Shown: positions 31,719 through 40,821, numbered from the stretch's first letter. The stretch: 64,000 nt of DNA from Macrococcoides bohemicum (GCF_042658685.1 NZ_JBHSQY010000002.1), one strand, 5' to 3'. The notes: generated by a model from the sequence alone, not told the origin. A program made the numbers and translations.

Positions 31719-32636
31719 ATGAAACCACGTTTATTACTAACAGGTGCTACAGGTTATATCGGTAAAAACTTATATGAGTATTTAAAAGATGATTTTGAAA
31801 TTTATGCAATGAGTAAATATCCTGCTGAAGACAGTAAAGAAGATATTCATTGGGTCACAGGAGATATGTTCTCATTGAATGACTGTATTGATGCACTTGG
31901 TCAAGTGGACTTTGGTGTATATTTTTTAGACCCGACAAAGCGCTCTAACAAACTTAATGATGCGACGTTTCAGGATATCAATGCAATCAGTGCCGATAAC
32001 TTTGCACGTGCAGCAGAAGCGACAAACTTAAAGGCGATTATTTATGTGAGCGGTACAGGTGATGACGAAGAAACAATTAATATCTTAAAAAGCTATAAAA
32101 CACCAGTTCAAATTACAAAGACGCCAGTTAAACGAAAAGGTATCGTTGCGCAGACCCAAAACTCTAAATCCAACGATGTTCGTAGTATTCAGCGTACATT
32201 AATGCCTTCCAGCTGGACGGTTGAACGTGTGAGTAAACATTACTTTGCATGGTTAAGTGACATGGCACTGGACCTTATCGAAGTAAAAGGACATGCTGGA
32301 CGCTTTGAAATATACGGTGTAAAAAAACATATCTTAACACTAGAAAAAGACGAAGACAAATCTGATGACAATCGCATTGTCTATAATATAACAGGTGGCG
32401 TATTATATCATGCACATGTTGATAGCAGGGCACGTATGGAATTCCGACGACTAAAAGGTACGAATACACTGATCATTGCACTACATGATTATGAACCGAT
32501 ATTACCATGGCTTGTCTATATGCTGACAGAGGCACCTATTTATCATTTAACGATGAAAATATTTGATGTGGAGATGCGTATCGAACGTTTCCAGGAAGAA
32601 AAGGAAAAAGGTATTGAGAAAAAATATACAAAATAA
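31719..32636 (+). CDS. NAD(P)-binding Rossmann-fold (extended/atypical SDR) protein
   Basis: 305 aa. Opens LLLTGATGYIGKNLYEYL, the T-G-A-T-G-x-x-G nucleotide motif (residues 6-13), and has AIIYVSGTGDDEE at the strand normally carrying the catalytic Ser. The usual Y-x-x-x-K is not evident, which suggests an NmrA-like or atypical SDR that binds a dinucleotide without classic reductase chemistry. The C-terminal half (about 165-300) contains SSWTVERVSKHYFAWL and is hydrophobic near LPWLVYMLTEAPIYHL. TGGAGG precedes the ATG. Upstream of the phosphate-uptake genes but separated by a terminator. Confidence 0.75.
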   Translation: MKPRLLLTGATGYIGKNLYEYLKDDFEIYAMSKYPAEDSKEDIHWVTGDMFSLNDCIDALGQVDFGVYFLDPTKRSNKLNDATFQDINAISADNFARAAEATNLKAIIYVSGTGDDEETINILKSYKTPVQITKTPVKRKGIVAQTQNSKSNDVRSIQRTLMPSSWTVERVSKHYFAWLSDMALDLIEVKGHAGRFEIYGVKKHILTLEKDEDKSDDNRIVYNITGGVLYHAHVDSRARMEFRRLKGTNTLIIALHDYEPILPWLVYMLTEAPIYHLTMKIFDVEMRIERFQEEKEKGIEKKYTK

Positions 32637-32646
32637 ATACAAAATG

Positions 32647-32690
32647 GCATCCTGATGTACTATATATCAGGATGCTTATTTTTTATTTTT
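32647..32690 (+). terminator. Intrinsic terminator before the pit operon
   Basis: Perfect GCATCCTGAT/ATCAGGATGC arms, 9-nt loop, TTATTTTTTATTTTT tail. Confidence 0.92.
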
Positions 32691-32698
32691 CAGACAAA

Positions 32699-32753
32699 TT
32701 TACAATTCTGAAACACTAAATTTACAATGCTGTAATATAGTAAACGGTTACTA
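32699..32753 (+). promoter_or_regulatory. PhoP-box-like direct repeats and cre-like site upstream of pit operon
   Basis: TTTACA-N5-GAAACA-N5-TTTACA-N5-GTAATA (32699-32737): hexamers repeat every 11 bp, the spacing of PhoP boxes in Bacillus (TTAACA-type repeats). Immediately after, TAGTAAACGGTTACTA (32738-32753) fits the cre consensus at every fixed position except one. Phosphate-starvation and catabolite control of Pit are inferred from this. Confidence 0.5.
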
Positions 32754-32860
32754 TAAATAGTTTACTTTATTTTTACAAAACACTATGCTTTCATTGTTTT
32801 TTCCTATAGAATATCGTTGTAGTCATAAAATATGTTTTTTTATTAATGGGAGGATTTAAG

Positions 32861-33478
32861 ATGTTTAACAGAAAGAAAGATAAGTTTGCAGTGCAGTTAG
32901 AAGCGATGGCAGAAAATCTGAATCGTGCAGCGATTGCTTTTGGAGAATTGACGTTCCATAACGCATTTGATCTAAAAAAATATGCAGACACTATTAAGGC
33001 GTACGAAACAAATGGTGATGAGTTAATGCACCAGATGATTTCAGACTTAAATCAAACATTTATTACACCGATTGAACGTGAAGATATTCTGGCGCTATCT
33101 AATGCTATCGATGATGTCATGGACGCTATGGAAGAAACATCTGCAATGTTTGAAATGTACTCAATTGAATACTCAGATGAGTATATGGCTGAATTTGTTC
33201 AAAATATTCAAGGGTGCGCAAAAGAAATTAAGACCGCAGTGACGCTCGTTGCTGAGAAGAAGTTATCTCATGTGCGTGTGCACTCTATTAATATTAAAGA
33301 GCATGAAACAAACTGTGATGGTATACTAAGACAATCGATTAAACATATCTTATCTGTAGAAACGGATCCGTTAACTGTGATGAAAGTAAAAGATATTTAT
33401 CAGTCTTTAGAAGATATTGCTGATAAATGCCAGGCAGTAGCGAATATACTCGAATCTATCATTATGAAGAATAGTTAA
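32861..33478 (+). CDS. DUF47 (UPF0111) Pit accessory protein
   Basis: 205 aa from ATG 32861 (GGGAGG seven nt upstream; ATG 32846 lies before that site). An all-helical PhoU-like protein: KFAVQLEAMAENLNRAAIAF, IEREDILALSNAIDDVMDAMEE and KDIYQSLEDIADKCQAVANILESI (read in parts). The E/D-rich helices are those that bind metal clusters in PhoU-type proteins. In many bacteria a DUF47 gene lies directly before pit and modulates the transporter. Here pit starts 11 nt later, so the pair is one operon. Confidence 0.9.
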   Translation: MFNRKKDKFAVQLEAMAENLNRAAIAFGELTFHNAFDLKKYADTIKAYETNGDELMHQMISDLNQTFITPIEREDILALSNAIDDVMDAMEETSAMFEMYSIEYSDEYMAEFVQNIQGCAKEIKTAVTLVAEKKLSHVRVHSINIKEHETNCDGILRQSIKHILSVETDPLTVMKVKDIYQSLEDIADKCQAVANILESIIMKNS

Positions 33479-33489
33479 GGAGCATTTTT

Positions 33490-34500
33490 ATGGAACCGAT
33501 TATTATTTTTACATTTGCGATTGTATTCTTCGCGTTAGCTTTTGACTTTATCAATGGTTTCCATGATACGGCAAACGCAATAGCAACAGCAGTTTCAACA
33601 AAAGCGTTAAAGCCTCGTCATGCAATCTTGATGGCTGCTGTGCTGAACTTTATCGGGGCGATTCTTTTCCATGGTGTAGCGAAGACGGTTACGAAAGATA
33701 TTGTAGACCCATTTACCTTACAAAATGGTCAAGTTGTCATCCTTGCGGCATTAATCAGTGCGATTACATGGAACTTAATCACATGGTATTTTGGGATTCC
33801 GAGTTCGTCATCACATACATTGATTGGCTCAATTGCAGGTGCTGCAATTGCATCAGGTGGTTTTGGAATTCTGGAATATGCCGGGTTTACGAAGATTATC
33901 GTCGGTTTACTTATTTCACCATTGCTTGCCTTTATTGTAGGTTATATTATGTATACAATTATTAAGATTGTATTCAAGAACGCAAACTTAACAAAGACCA
34001 ATAGAAACTTTAGATTCCTGCAGATCTTTACAGCAGCAGCACAAGCTTTTGCCCATGGTTCAAACGATGCACAAAAGGCGATGGGGATTATTACGATGGC
34101 ATTAATCTCAGCAGGCATGCAGACCGGTAGCACTGAACCACAAACGTGGGTACAGCTTTCATGTGCGGCAGCGATGGGATTAGGTACTGCAGTAGGTGGA
34201 TGGAAGATTATTAAGACAGTTGGTGGCAATATCATGAAGATACGACCATCGAACGGTGTAGCAGCTGACTTATCATCAGCGTTAATCATCTTTGGTGCAA
34301 CACACTTTCACTTACCAGTTTCAACGACACACGTTGTTTCATCATCTATTTTAGGGGTTGGATCAAGCCATCGTGTGAAAGGTGTGAAATGGACGACGGC
34401 ACAACGTATGATTATTACCTGGGTTATTACGATGCCGATTTCAGCCGTAATAGCAGCAGCAGTTTTTTATATCGTTAATTATGTTACACATATCTTTTAA
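33490..34500 (+). CDS. pit: Low-affinity inorganic phosphate transporter, Pit family
   Basis: 336 aa, about ten hydrophobic segments. Moves phosphate (usually as a metal-phosphate complex) with protons. The duplicated PiT signature is visible: GFHDTANAIATAVSTKAL (residues about 23-40) and AHGSNDAQKAMGIITMALI (about 193-211), plus ITWYFGIPSSSSHTLIGS and HFHLPVSTTHVVSSSILG. AAGGAGC precedes ATG 33490. Transcribed with the DUF47 gene and probably under PhoP-like boxes upstream. A terminator follows. Confidence 0.95.
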   Translation: MEPIIIFTFAIVFFALAFDFINGFHDTANAIATAVSTKALKPRHAILMAAVLNFIGAILFHGVAKTVTKDIVDPFTLQNGQVVILAALISAITWNLITWYFGIPSSSSHTLIGSIAGAAIASGGFGILEYAGFTKIIVGLLISPLLAFIVGYIMYTIIKIVFKNANLTKTNRNFRFLQIFTAAAQAFAHGSNDAQKAMGIITMALISAGMQTGSTEPQTWVQLSCAAAMGLGTAVGGWKIIKTVGGNIMKIRPSNGVAADLSSALIIFGATHFHLPVSTTHVVSSSILGVGSSHRVKGVKWTTAQRMIITWVITMPISAVIAAAVFYIVNYVTHIF

Positions 34501-34512
34501 TTAAATGAAACA

Positions 34513-34551
34513 TATTCGGGTAAACTAATAATAGTTTATCCGAATTTTTTT
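34513..34551 (+). terminator. Intrinsic terminator after pit
   Basis: ATTCGGGTAAACTA/TAGTTTATCCGAAT arms (one G-T pair), 5-nt loop, seven T. Confidence 0.92.
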
Positions 34552-34565
34552 GTGGAGGGATGAAG

Positions 34566-35099
34566 ATGCAACACATTGTATTCGTGCATAGTGCCGGTGT
34601 ACAGTCGGTCACGAGTGGTAGTAATCCACTCATTAGAAAAACTAAAGAAGACATACCAGATTACACCTGGCATGCAAGTGATTATCCGAGAGATGTCGGA
34701 CAAATTTATGATAACTGGGTAAAAGTATTGATACAGAGTTTAGATGAAGTACCGATTGATGAACCTGTTATATTAATCGGTCATTCATTTGGTGGTACGG
34801 TTATCACAAAATATTTAACAGAAAACACAGTACAGCACAACATTGAAAAAGTAATCATGATTGGTTCACCATTCTTCGGTTGTGACGAGAAATTTAGTGA
34901 CCCACAAAATATCATTACTGATGAATTAAAAGTAGCAGCACCCATATATCATATACAGTCAGAAGACGATGACCGCGTGAATATCAATCATCAGAAGTGC
35001 TGGCAAGAAAAGTTCCCGGAAATACAGTTGATTACAGAACAAAGTGGGAAACATGAATTCCACGATGGAATTCAAGCACTGAATCAATTATTAAATTAA
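34566..35099 (+). CDS. RBBP9/YdeN-like alpha/beta-hydrolase
   Basis: 177 aa from ATG 34566 (TGGAGGG upstream; ATG 34560 is too close to it). Serine hydrolase fold of the RBBP9/YdeN type: VFVHSAGVQSV near the start, the nucleophile elbow VILIGHSFGGTVI with Ser about residue 76, Asp in SEDDDRVNINH and the final His in SGKHEF. These small cytoplasmic hydrolases have poorly defined substrates. Single gene between two terminators. Confidence 0.88.
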   Translation: MQHIVFVHSAGVQSVTSGSNPLIRKTKEDIPDYTWHASDYPRDVGQIYDNWVKVLIQSLDEVPIDEPVILIGHSFGGTVITKYLTENTVQHNIEKVIMIGSPFFGCDEKFSDPQNIITDELKVAAPIYHIQSEDDDRVNINHQKCWQEKFPEIQLITEQSGKHEFHDGIQALNQLLN

Positions 35100-35106
35100 A
35101 AATTTT

Positions 35107-35139
35107 TACACGGTTTAATGATTAAACCGTGTATTTTTT
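35107..35139 (+). terminator. Intrinsic terminator after YdeN-like gene
   Basis: Perfect TACACGGTTTAAT/ATTAAACCGTGTA arms around one G, then TTTTTT. Confidence 0.92.
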
Positions 35140-35157
35140 ATATTTTTTTTGACGATT

Positions 35158-35224
35158 TTGTAAACGCTTTTAAGTAACCGTTTACAAAAACAAAATTTTA
35201 AAGTAATATACTTGTATACAAGTA
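35158..35224 (+). promoter_or_regulatory. gnt promoter: two cre sites and a GntR operator
   Basis: cre 1 TTGTAAACGCTTTTAA (35158-35173) has one mismatch to consensus. cre 2 on the other strand, TTGTAAACGGTTACTT (35172-35187), is a full match. The promoter TTTACA (35181-35186), 17 bp, TAATAT (35204-35209) overlaps cre 2. The perfect 16-bp palindrome TACTTGTATACAAGTA (35209-35224) matches the known Bacillus GntR operator and covers the start of transcription. Predicted: gluconate induction through GntR and glucose repression through CcpA. Confidence 0.85.
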
Positions 35225-35239
35225 GACGAGGTGGAAAGA

Positions 35240-35929
35240 ATGCTACCGAAACAGTGGATAGAAAATTTGTCGTCAGGAGAACGTATCGCTTTTCATTTAA
35301 GACATAAGATTATTTCTGGTGAGTTAAAAGGTAACGAAAAACTTTCTGAAAATCAATTAGCTACATTATATGAAGTAAGTAGGTCACCTATTCGTGATGC
35401 ATTAAAGATTCTTGCAAATGATCATCTGATTCGATTAGAACGAATGGGTGCTGTAGTGTGTGCTTTATCGGATAAAGATATTCAGGAATTGTACGATATG
35501 CGTATTATGATTGAAGGGTTTGCATTTGAGAAAATTGAGCAGACAACAATAGAAACATTAGTACTCGAACTTGAAAAGAAACTTGAGATGATGCGTGTCG
35601 CAGTTAAATTTAATGATGCTGCAGAATTTGCGATGCAGGATATTTTATTTCATCAGACGATGATTGAATCCATTCATCATCAACAACTTGAAAAATTATG
35701 GCATGCAATCAAGCCTAATATGTTAATTCTTAATCTGATTGCAATGCAACATCGTATGAATGAAGATAAAGCAGATTTTGAACGAATATTTAATAATCAT
35801 GAGATGTATATTAAAGCAGTACGCACTCAGGACAGAAAGTTATATAAGAAAGTGCTGCATATTAATTTCGATGATTTAAATGATGAGGTGGATGATTTAT
35901 TCTACTCTCAAACGAAGGAGGATATTTAA
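35240..35929 (+). CDS. gntR: Gluconate operon repressor GntR
   Basis: 229 aa from ATG 35240 (GAGGTGG five nt upstream). FadR-subfamily GntR protein: winged helix LSENQLATLYEVSRSPIRDALKILANDHLIRLERMGAVV (read in parts, residues about 30-75), then a helical FCD effector domain with the metal-site residues in MRIMIEGFAFE and FHQTMIESIHH. In Bacillus, gluconate releases GntR from its operator, and the same operator palindrome is present upstream. First gene of gntRKP; gntK starts on the base after its stop codon. Confidence 0.93.
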   Translation: MLPKQWIENLSSGERIAFHLRHKIISGELKGNEKLSENQLATLYEVSRSPIRDALKILANDHLIRLERMGAVVCALSDKDIQELYDMRIMIEGFAFEKIEQTTIETLVLELEKKLEMMRVAVKFNDAAEFAMQDILFHQTMIESIHHQQLEKLWHAIKPNMLILNLIAMQHRMNEDKADFERIFNNHEMYIKAVRTQDRKLYKKVLHINFDDLNDEVDDLFYSQTKEDI

Positions 35930-37477
35930 ATGTTTATGATCGGTGTTGATATCGGTACGACAAGTACGAAGAGTGTACTTTATAACATGCGTGGAGAAAT
36001 CATTGCAGTCCACCATAAAGAATATCCATTACTCACGCCTCATAGTGATATTGCTGAGCAAGATGTTCAGCAAATATTTGATGCAGTGATAGAGACGATT
36101 GCTCACGTTGTAAAGATAAGTGGAGCAAAAGTTGAGGAAATAGCTTTTGTAAGTTTTTCGAGTGCCATGCATAGTCTGATTTTAATGGATGAATCACATC
36201 AACCATTGACGAACAGTATTACCTGGGCGGATAACCGTAGCTATAAATACAGTGAGCTACTCAATCGTGAACATGATGGGTTATCCATTTATCAGCGTAC
36301 AGGGACACCGATACATCCGATGAGTCCGTTAAGTAAACTGATGTGGTTTAAACATGAAGATGTAGATACATTTCGTGCCGCGAATAAATTTATCGGTATT
36401 AAAGGGTATGTGTTCTTCAAATTATTTAATCGTTACGTAGAAGATTATTCGATATTAAGTGCGACAGGATTATTTAATATCAATACATTAGACTATGATG
36501 AAAGCGTGCTTGAGCTCCTTGGACTTACGAAAGACAATTTCTCAGAAGCGGTAGATACGACAGAAGTTATTACCGGACTTAATACTGAATATGCCAAACT
36601 GATGGGGATTAGCCCTGATACGCCATTTGTCATTGGCGCAAGTGACGGTGTATTAAGTAACTTAGGTGTTGATGCCTTCAAATCTGGAGAAGTTGCTGTA
36701 ACAATCGGTACGAGTGGGGCTATTCGTACTGTGATTGATGCACCAAAGACAGATGCACATGGCAGATTATTTTGCTATGCGTTAACGAAAGACAAGTGGG
36801 TAATTGGCGGACCGGTGAATAATGGTGGCGTCGTGTTGCGCTGGATCCGTGATGAATTTGCATCCAGTGAAGTAGAAACTGCAAAGCGTCTAGGTATAGA
36901 TAGCTATGAAGTGCTTACAAAGATTGCTGAACGTGTACCCCCAGCGAGTAATGGGTTGATCTTCCATCCATTTTTAGCTGGAGAACGTGCACCATACTGG
37001 AATGCCAATGTGCGTGGTTCATTCTTCGGCTTGACGTTATCACATAAAAAAGAGCATATGATAAGAGCAGCTTTAGAAGGTGTCATTTTTAATCTATATA
37101 CCGTATTTATCGCATTAGGTGTATTGATGGATGGAGAAGTAAAGACGTTGAAAGCGACAGGTGGTTTTGCAAAAAGTGCACTATGGCGACAAATGATGGC
37201 GGATATATTTGAACATGAAGTGATTGTACCAGAAAGTGTTGAAAGTTCTTGTTTAGGTGCAGTTACACTTGGACAAGTGGCACTTGGTATTAAACCTGAT
37301 TTCAGTCATATCAGTGATATGGTAGGCGTAACAAAACCGCACAAACCGATTCACGAGCATGTAGTGATCTACCGTGAAATATTACCGATTTATATGAAGG
37401 TAACGAATCAATTGATGGATGTTTATCTAGATATGGCAAACTTCCAGAGAAATCATGAAGGGAATGAAACAGAATGA
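35930..37477 (+). CDS. gntK: Gluconokinase
   Basis: 515 aa. FGGY-family kinase that phosphorylates D-gluconate to 6-phosphogluconate for the pentose phosphate pathway. N-terminal ATPase motif IGVDIGTTSTKSVLYN (residues about 4-19), SFSSAMHSL, the substrate region SITWADNRS, and the C-terminal FGGY part GGFAKSALWRQMMADIFE. The ribosome site AAGGAGG lies in the end of gntR. It overlaps gntP by four bases (ATGA). Confidence 0.95.
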   Translation: MFMIGVDIGTTSTKSVLYNMRGEIIAVHHKEYPLLTPHSDIAEQDVQQIFDAVIETIAHVVKISGAKVEEIAFVSFSSAMHSLILMDESHQPLTNSITWADNRSYKYSELLNREHDGLSIYQRTGTPIHPMSPLSKLMWFKHEDVDTFRAANKFIGIKGYVFFKLFNRYVEDYSILSATGLFNINTLDYDESVLELLGLTKDNFSEAVDTTEVITGLNTEYAKLMGISPDTPFVIGASDGVLSNLGVDAFKSGEVAVTIGTSGAIRTVIDAPKTDAHGRLFCYALTKDKWVIGGPVNNGGVVLRWIRDEFASSEVETAKRLGIDSYEVLTKIAERVPPASNGLIFHPFLAGERAPYWNANVRGSFFGLTLSHKKEHMIRAALEGVIFNLYTVFIALGVLMDGEVKTLKATGGFAKSALWRQMMADIFEHEVIVPESVESSCLGAVTLGQVALGIKPDFSHISDMVGVTKPHKPIHEHVVIYREILPIYMKVTNQLMDVYLDMANFQRNHEGNETE

Positions 37478-38841
37478 ATTTTATGACAGAACAATGGCCG
37501 CTAATCACCGTTTTTATCGCAATATTACTACTGTTATTTCTAATTATGGGACTGAAGTTAAATACCTTTATCTCTTTAATTGTTACAGCATTTACGACAG
37601 CATTGTTATTAGGGATGCCGCTAGATAAAGTAGTTGCAACAATTGAAGCGGGTATGGGCGGAACGCTTGGACATATCGCGCTTATCTTTGGGCTTGGTGC
37701 GATGCTCGGGAAATTACTCGCTGATGGTGGTGGTGCAACGCGTATTGCGCACACATTGATCGACAAGTTTGGTTTAAAACATATTCAGTGGGCAGTTGTC
37801 GTTGCATCATTTATTATCGGTATCGCATTATTCTTCGAAGTTGGATTAGTATTGCTTATTCCAATCGTCTATACAATCGCAAAAGAAACGAAATTACCAG
37901 CACTTTATTTAGGTATTCCAATGGCTGCAGCTTTATCAGTAACACACGGATTCTTACCGCCCCATCCAGGGCCGGTTATGATCGCCAAAGAATATGGTGC
38001 AAATTTAGGTGAAGTATTATTATATGGCTTTATTATCGGAATTCCGGTTGCTATTATTGCTGGACCAGTCTTCAATAAAATTGCTCAGAAAATTGCACCG
38101 ACTGCTTATACACGTGAAGGTGATATTTCATCACTCGGTAAAAATGTACATTTTAAAATTGAAGACACTCCAGGATTTTTTATCAGTACGTTAACTGCGT
38201 TATTTCCGGTAATCTTAATGTTAATTGCTACAGTAGTGAAATTGATTGTTGAAGCTGGTGGTGTAGCGCCAAATGCATTGATGAAAACAATCTACTTAAT
38301 TGGTGATGCATCAACTGCAATGTTGATTTCAATTATATTAGCGATATTTACGATGGGATTAAATCGCGGCAGACAGATGAAAGATGTAATGCAGTCTGTT
38401 ACAGATGCAATCTATCCGATTGGGATGATGATTTTGATCATCGGTGCAGGTGGCGCATTCAAACAAGTATTGATTGATGGCGGCGTAGGTAAACATGTAG
38501 AAACTTTATTTACGCATTCAGACTTTTCTCCAATATTATTAGCATGGCTTGTTGCAGCAGTATTACGTATCGCTTTAGGGTCAGCGACAGTTGCTGCAAT
38601 CTCAACGACAGGTATTGTTATTCCAATCTTAGAATCAAGTGATGTGAATTTAGCGCTCGTTGTACTTGCAACAGGTGCAGGTAGTGTTATTGCCTCTCAT
38701 GTCAATGATGCAGGATTCTGGATGTTTAAAGAGTACTTTGGATTAACTGTGAAAGAAACAGTGTTAACATGGACCTTACTAGAAACGATTATTTCAGTGA
38801 GTGGACTGATCTTTATATTAATATTTAGTATGTTTGTGTAG
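37474..38841 (+). CDS. gntP: Gluconate:H+ symporter GntP
   Basis: 455 aa, about 12-14 hydrophobic segments. GntP-family importer of gluconate. Family features: GMGGTLGHIALIFGLGAMLGKLLADGGGATRIA (read in parts, residues about 57-90), THGFLPPHPGPVMIA with the P-P-H-P-G-P loop, and VASHVNDAGFWMFKEYFGL-like SHVNDAGFWMFKEYFGLT near the C-terminus. The 4-nt overlap with gntK shows translational coupling. A terminator with a UUCG loop closes the operon. Confidence 0.95.
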   Translation: MNFMTEQWPLITVFIAILLLLFLIMGLKLNTFISLIVTAFTTALLLGMPLDKVVATIEAGMGGTLGHIALIFGLGAMLGKLLADGGGATRIAHTLIDKFGLKHIQWAVVVASFIIGIALFFEVGLVLLIPIVYTIAKETKLPALYLGIPMAAALSVTHGFLPPHPGPVMIAKEYGANLGEVLLYGFIIGIPVAIIAGPVFNKIAQKIAPTAYTREGDISSLGKNVHFKIEDTPGFFISTLTALFPVILMLIATVVKLIVEAGGVAPNALMKTIYLIGDASTAMLISIILAIFTMGLNRGRQMKDVMQSVTDAIYPIGMMILIIGAGGAFKQVLIDGGVGKHVETLFTHSDFSPILLAWLVAAVLRIALGSATVAAISTTGIVIPILESSDVNLALVVLATGAGSVIASHVNDAGFWMFKEYFGLTVKETVLTWTLLETIISVSGLIFILIFSMFV

Positions 38842-38843
38842 AT

Positions 38844-38870
38844 AAGACAGCCTTCGGGTTGTCTTTTTTA
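38844..38870 (+). terminator. gnt operon terminator with TTCG tetraloop
   Basis: AAGACAGCC-TTCG-GGTTGTCTT (one G-T pair) followed by TTTT. Confidence 0.92.
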
Positions 38871-39014
38871 CTTTGAGTACTAATTTAATATATTGATAGG
38901 CCATCTTTATAGTATTGAGTTTGACTCTAAAGTCCACAATATTTGTGTAATATGACTAAACAAAGTACAATAATATATACAAAAATAATAATTTTTATAA
39001 GAATGAGGGATTTA

Positions 39015-39656
39015 ATGAATAATTATAGTTATCAGGCTCCACAACAAATGTCACATGGCTCTGCAATAAGAAATGCATGGCTATATTTTATGTATTACTG
39101 GGTGATTTTTGCGGTTGGAACGTTTGTCGGACAGTTCGTGCCACCAGGTATGCGTATGATAGTTTCAGTCTTAATATTCGCTTTAGTATTAATTTCTTTA
39201 TTTGTTAAAGCTTCAAGAAAATTTGGCGCTGTCATTTCAAACGTAATGGCATTTGCGCTTGGCGTAGTAAGTTATGCGTCATTTATGTATTATATCGGAA
39301 CGCTTGGTCCAACTGTATTCTATCAGAACATTGGGTTAGCAATTGGTGCATTCTTAGCATTCGGTGCAATGGGTTACTTCGTCGTTGGTGATGCAACAAA
39401 CTTAGGACGTCTATTATTCCCGGCGCTTATTGTATTAGTATTAGCAAGTTTTGCAGGAATTTTCATTCAAATTCCGATGTTCCATCTCGTGATTACGATT
39501 GCGGGTCTTGCGATTTTCTTACTATATACAATCTATGATTTTAATAGAATGAAACGTGGACAATTTTCACCACGTGAAATGGGCTTTAACTTATTTATTA
39601 ACTTGTTAAATATCATCATGGATATTTTACGTTTAGCAAGTATTTTAAGAGACTAG
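39015..39656 (+). CDS. Bax inhibitor-1/YccA-like membrane protein
   Basis: 213 aa from ATG 39015 (GAGGGA upstream; the frame opens at 38943 without a site). A polar N-terminus (NNYSYQAPQQMSHGSAIRNAW) and seven hydrophobic segments. The sixth-to-seventh region LLYTIYDFNRMKRGQFS and the end MGFNLFINLLNIIMDILRLASIL match the BI-1/YetJ family, in which the YDxxR motif helps form a pH-gated Ca2+ leak. Function in this organism is not known. Monocistronic. Confidence 0.8.
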   Translation: MNNYSYQAPQQMSHGSAIRNAWLYFMYYWVIFAVGTFVGQFVPPGMRMIVSVLIFALVLISLFVKASRKFGAVISNVMAFALGVVSYASFMYYIGTLGPTVFYQNIGLAIGAFLAFGAMGYFVVGDATNLGRLLFPALIVLVLASFAGIFIQIPMFHLVITIAGLAIFLLYTIYDFNRMKRGQFSPREMGFNLFINLLNIIMDILRLASILRD

Positions 39657-39672
39657 CATTATAGAATTTTGG

Positions 39673-39703
39673 GGAAACACGATTGTTGTGTTTCCTTTTT
39701 TTT
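39673..39703 (+). terminator. Intrinsic terminator after BI-1-like gene
   Basis: GGAAACAC/GTGTTTCC arms, 7-nt loop, eight T. Confidence 0.9.
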
Positions 39704-39769
39704 GTTTTGTGCTAATGAAAATATAAGTGTATAATAATGACATATTAATTTGAAAGAAGCGTGTATATA

Positions 39770-40483
39770 ATGGGGCGTAAGTGGAATAATATTAAAGATA
39801 AGAAAGCAGCAAAAGATAAAAATACGAGTCGAATTTATGCAAAATTTGGTCGTGAAATTTATGTTGCCGCAAAATCTGGTGAACCAGATCCAGAATCAAA
39901 CCAAAATTTAAAATTCGTGCTTGAACGTGCAAAAACATACTCTGTACCAAAACATATCATCGATCGTGCCATTGAAAAAGCTAAAGGTGGCGGTGAAGAG
40001 GATTTTGATGAGTTACGCTATGAAGGTTTCGGACCAGGTGGATCAATGTTAATCGTTGATGCTTTAACGAATAACGTAAACCGTACAGCAAGTGATGTGC
40101 GTGCAGCTTTTGGTAAGAACGGTGGGAACATGGGTGTTTCTGGTTCAGTAAGTTACATGTTTGAAAACACTGCAGTATTTGGTTTTGATGGTAAGACAGC
40201 TGACGAAACATTAGAATTATTGATGGAAGCAGATATCGATATCCGTGACGTGTTAGAAGAAGACGAACATGTAATCGTATACGCTGAACCTGATCAATTT
40301 GCAGCTGTACAGAACGCTTTAAAAGAGGCTGGTGTCGAAGAATTCACAGTAGCAGAACTTTCTATGCTTGCACAAAACGAATTACAGTTATCAGATGCTG
40401 ACTTAGAAGTATTTGAGAAACTAGTCGATGCGATTGAAGATTTAGAAGATGTACAAACAGTACATCACAATGTGGAATTATAA
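39770..40483 (+). CDS. YebC/PmpR-family regulatory or translation factor
   Basis: 237 aa from ATG 39770. Opens MGRKWNNIKDKKAAKDKNTSRIYAKFGREI, the YeeN-type version of the YebC start, and contains the conserved RAIEKAKGG, YEGFGPGGSMLIVDALTNNVNRTASDVRAAF (read in parts) and KNGGNMGVSGSVSYMF. YebC proteins were described as DNA-binding regulators; more recent work shows that family members help ribosomes on difficult motifs such as polyproline. The ribosome site is weak (GAAAGAAG). Single gene. Confidence 0.93.
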   Translation: MGRKWNNIKDKKAAKDKNTSRIYAKFGREIYVAAKSGEPDPESNQNLKFVLERAKTYSVPKHIIDRAIEKAKGGGEEDFDELRYEGFGPGGSMLIVDALTNNVNRTASDVRAAFGKNGGNMGVSGSVSYMFENTAVFGFDGKTADETLELLMEADIDIRDVLEEDEHVIVYAEPDQFAAVQNALKEAGVEEFTVAELSMLAQNELQLSDADLEVFEKLVDAIEDLEDVQTVHHNVEL

Positions 40484-40492
40484 CAAAAAATC

Positions 40493-40519
40493 AGTCAGGA
40501 TGCGTCCTGACTTATTTTT
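40493..40519 (+). terminator. Intrinsic terminator after yebC-type gene
   Basis: Perfect AGTCAGGA/TCCTGACT arms with TGCG loop and a T-rich tail. Confidence 0.9.
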
Positions 40520-40549
40520 ATGGAAAAATAAAATCAAACAGGTGATAAA

Positions 40550-40768
40550 ATGAGTCAGGAACAGGTGGTATCTGAAAAGAAATTTAGACCAGAAATAGAA
40601 GGTCTTCGTGCAGTTGCAGCATTGCTTGTTCGAATCTATCATATATGGTTAGGTAAAGTTTCTGGTGGGGTTGAAGTGTGTTTTGTCTGTGCTTTGTCGA
40701 AAATCGTAGTATATTCAGATAAAGGACATATGACACGACGTTTTGTGAAAATATTGCCTTCATATTGA
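40550..40768 (+). pseudogene. N-terminal remnant of an acyltransferase-3 (OatA-like) membrane protein
   Basis: 72 codons beginning with a proper start (CAGGTG before ATG 40550). KFRPEIEGLRAVAALLV and IYHIWLGKVSGGVEVCFV match the first membrane segment of acyltransferase-3 proteins, where the sequence should go on to an F-V-x-S-G-F-L-I segment. Here it turns into unrelated sequence after about residue 45 and stops. Intact members are 350-650 aa. The rest has been deleted; the next gene (GNAT, 40822) follows at once. Confidence 0.7.
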
Positions 40769-40821
40769 ACATGATTTAATGGCATTACTCAAAAATATTA
40801 AGTCAAAAGAAGGGGTTAAAT

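Noticed and set aside
33942..34289. 115-codon minus-strand frame inside pit
   Set aside because: Shadow of the clearly coding pit gene, Ala/Ile-rich composition and no ribosome site.
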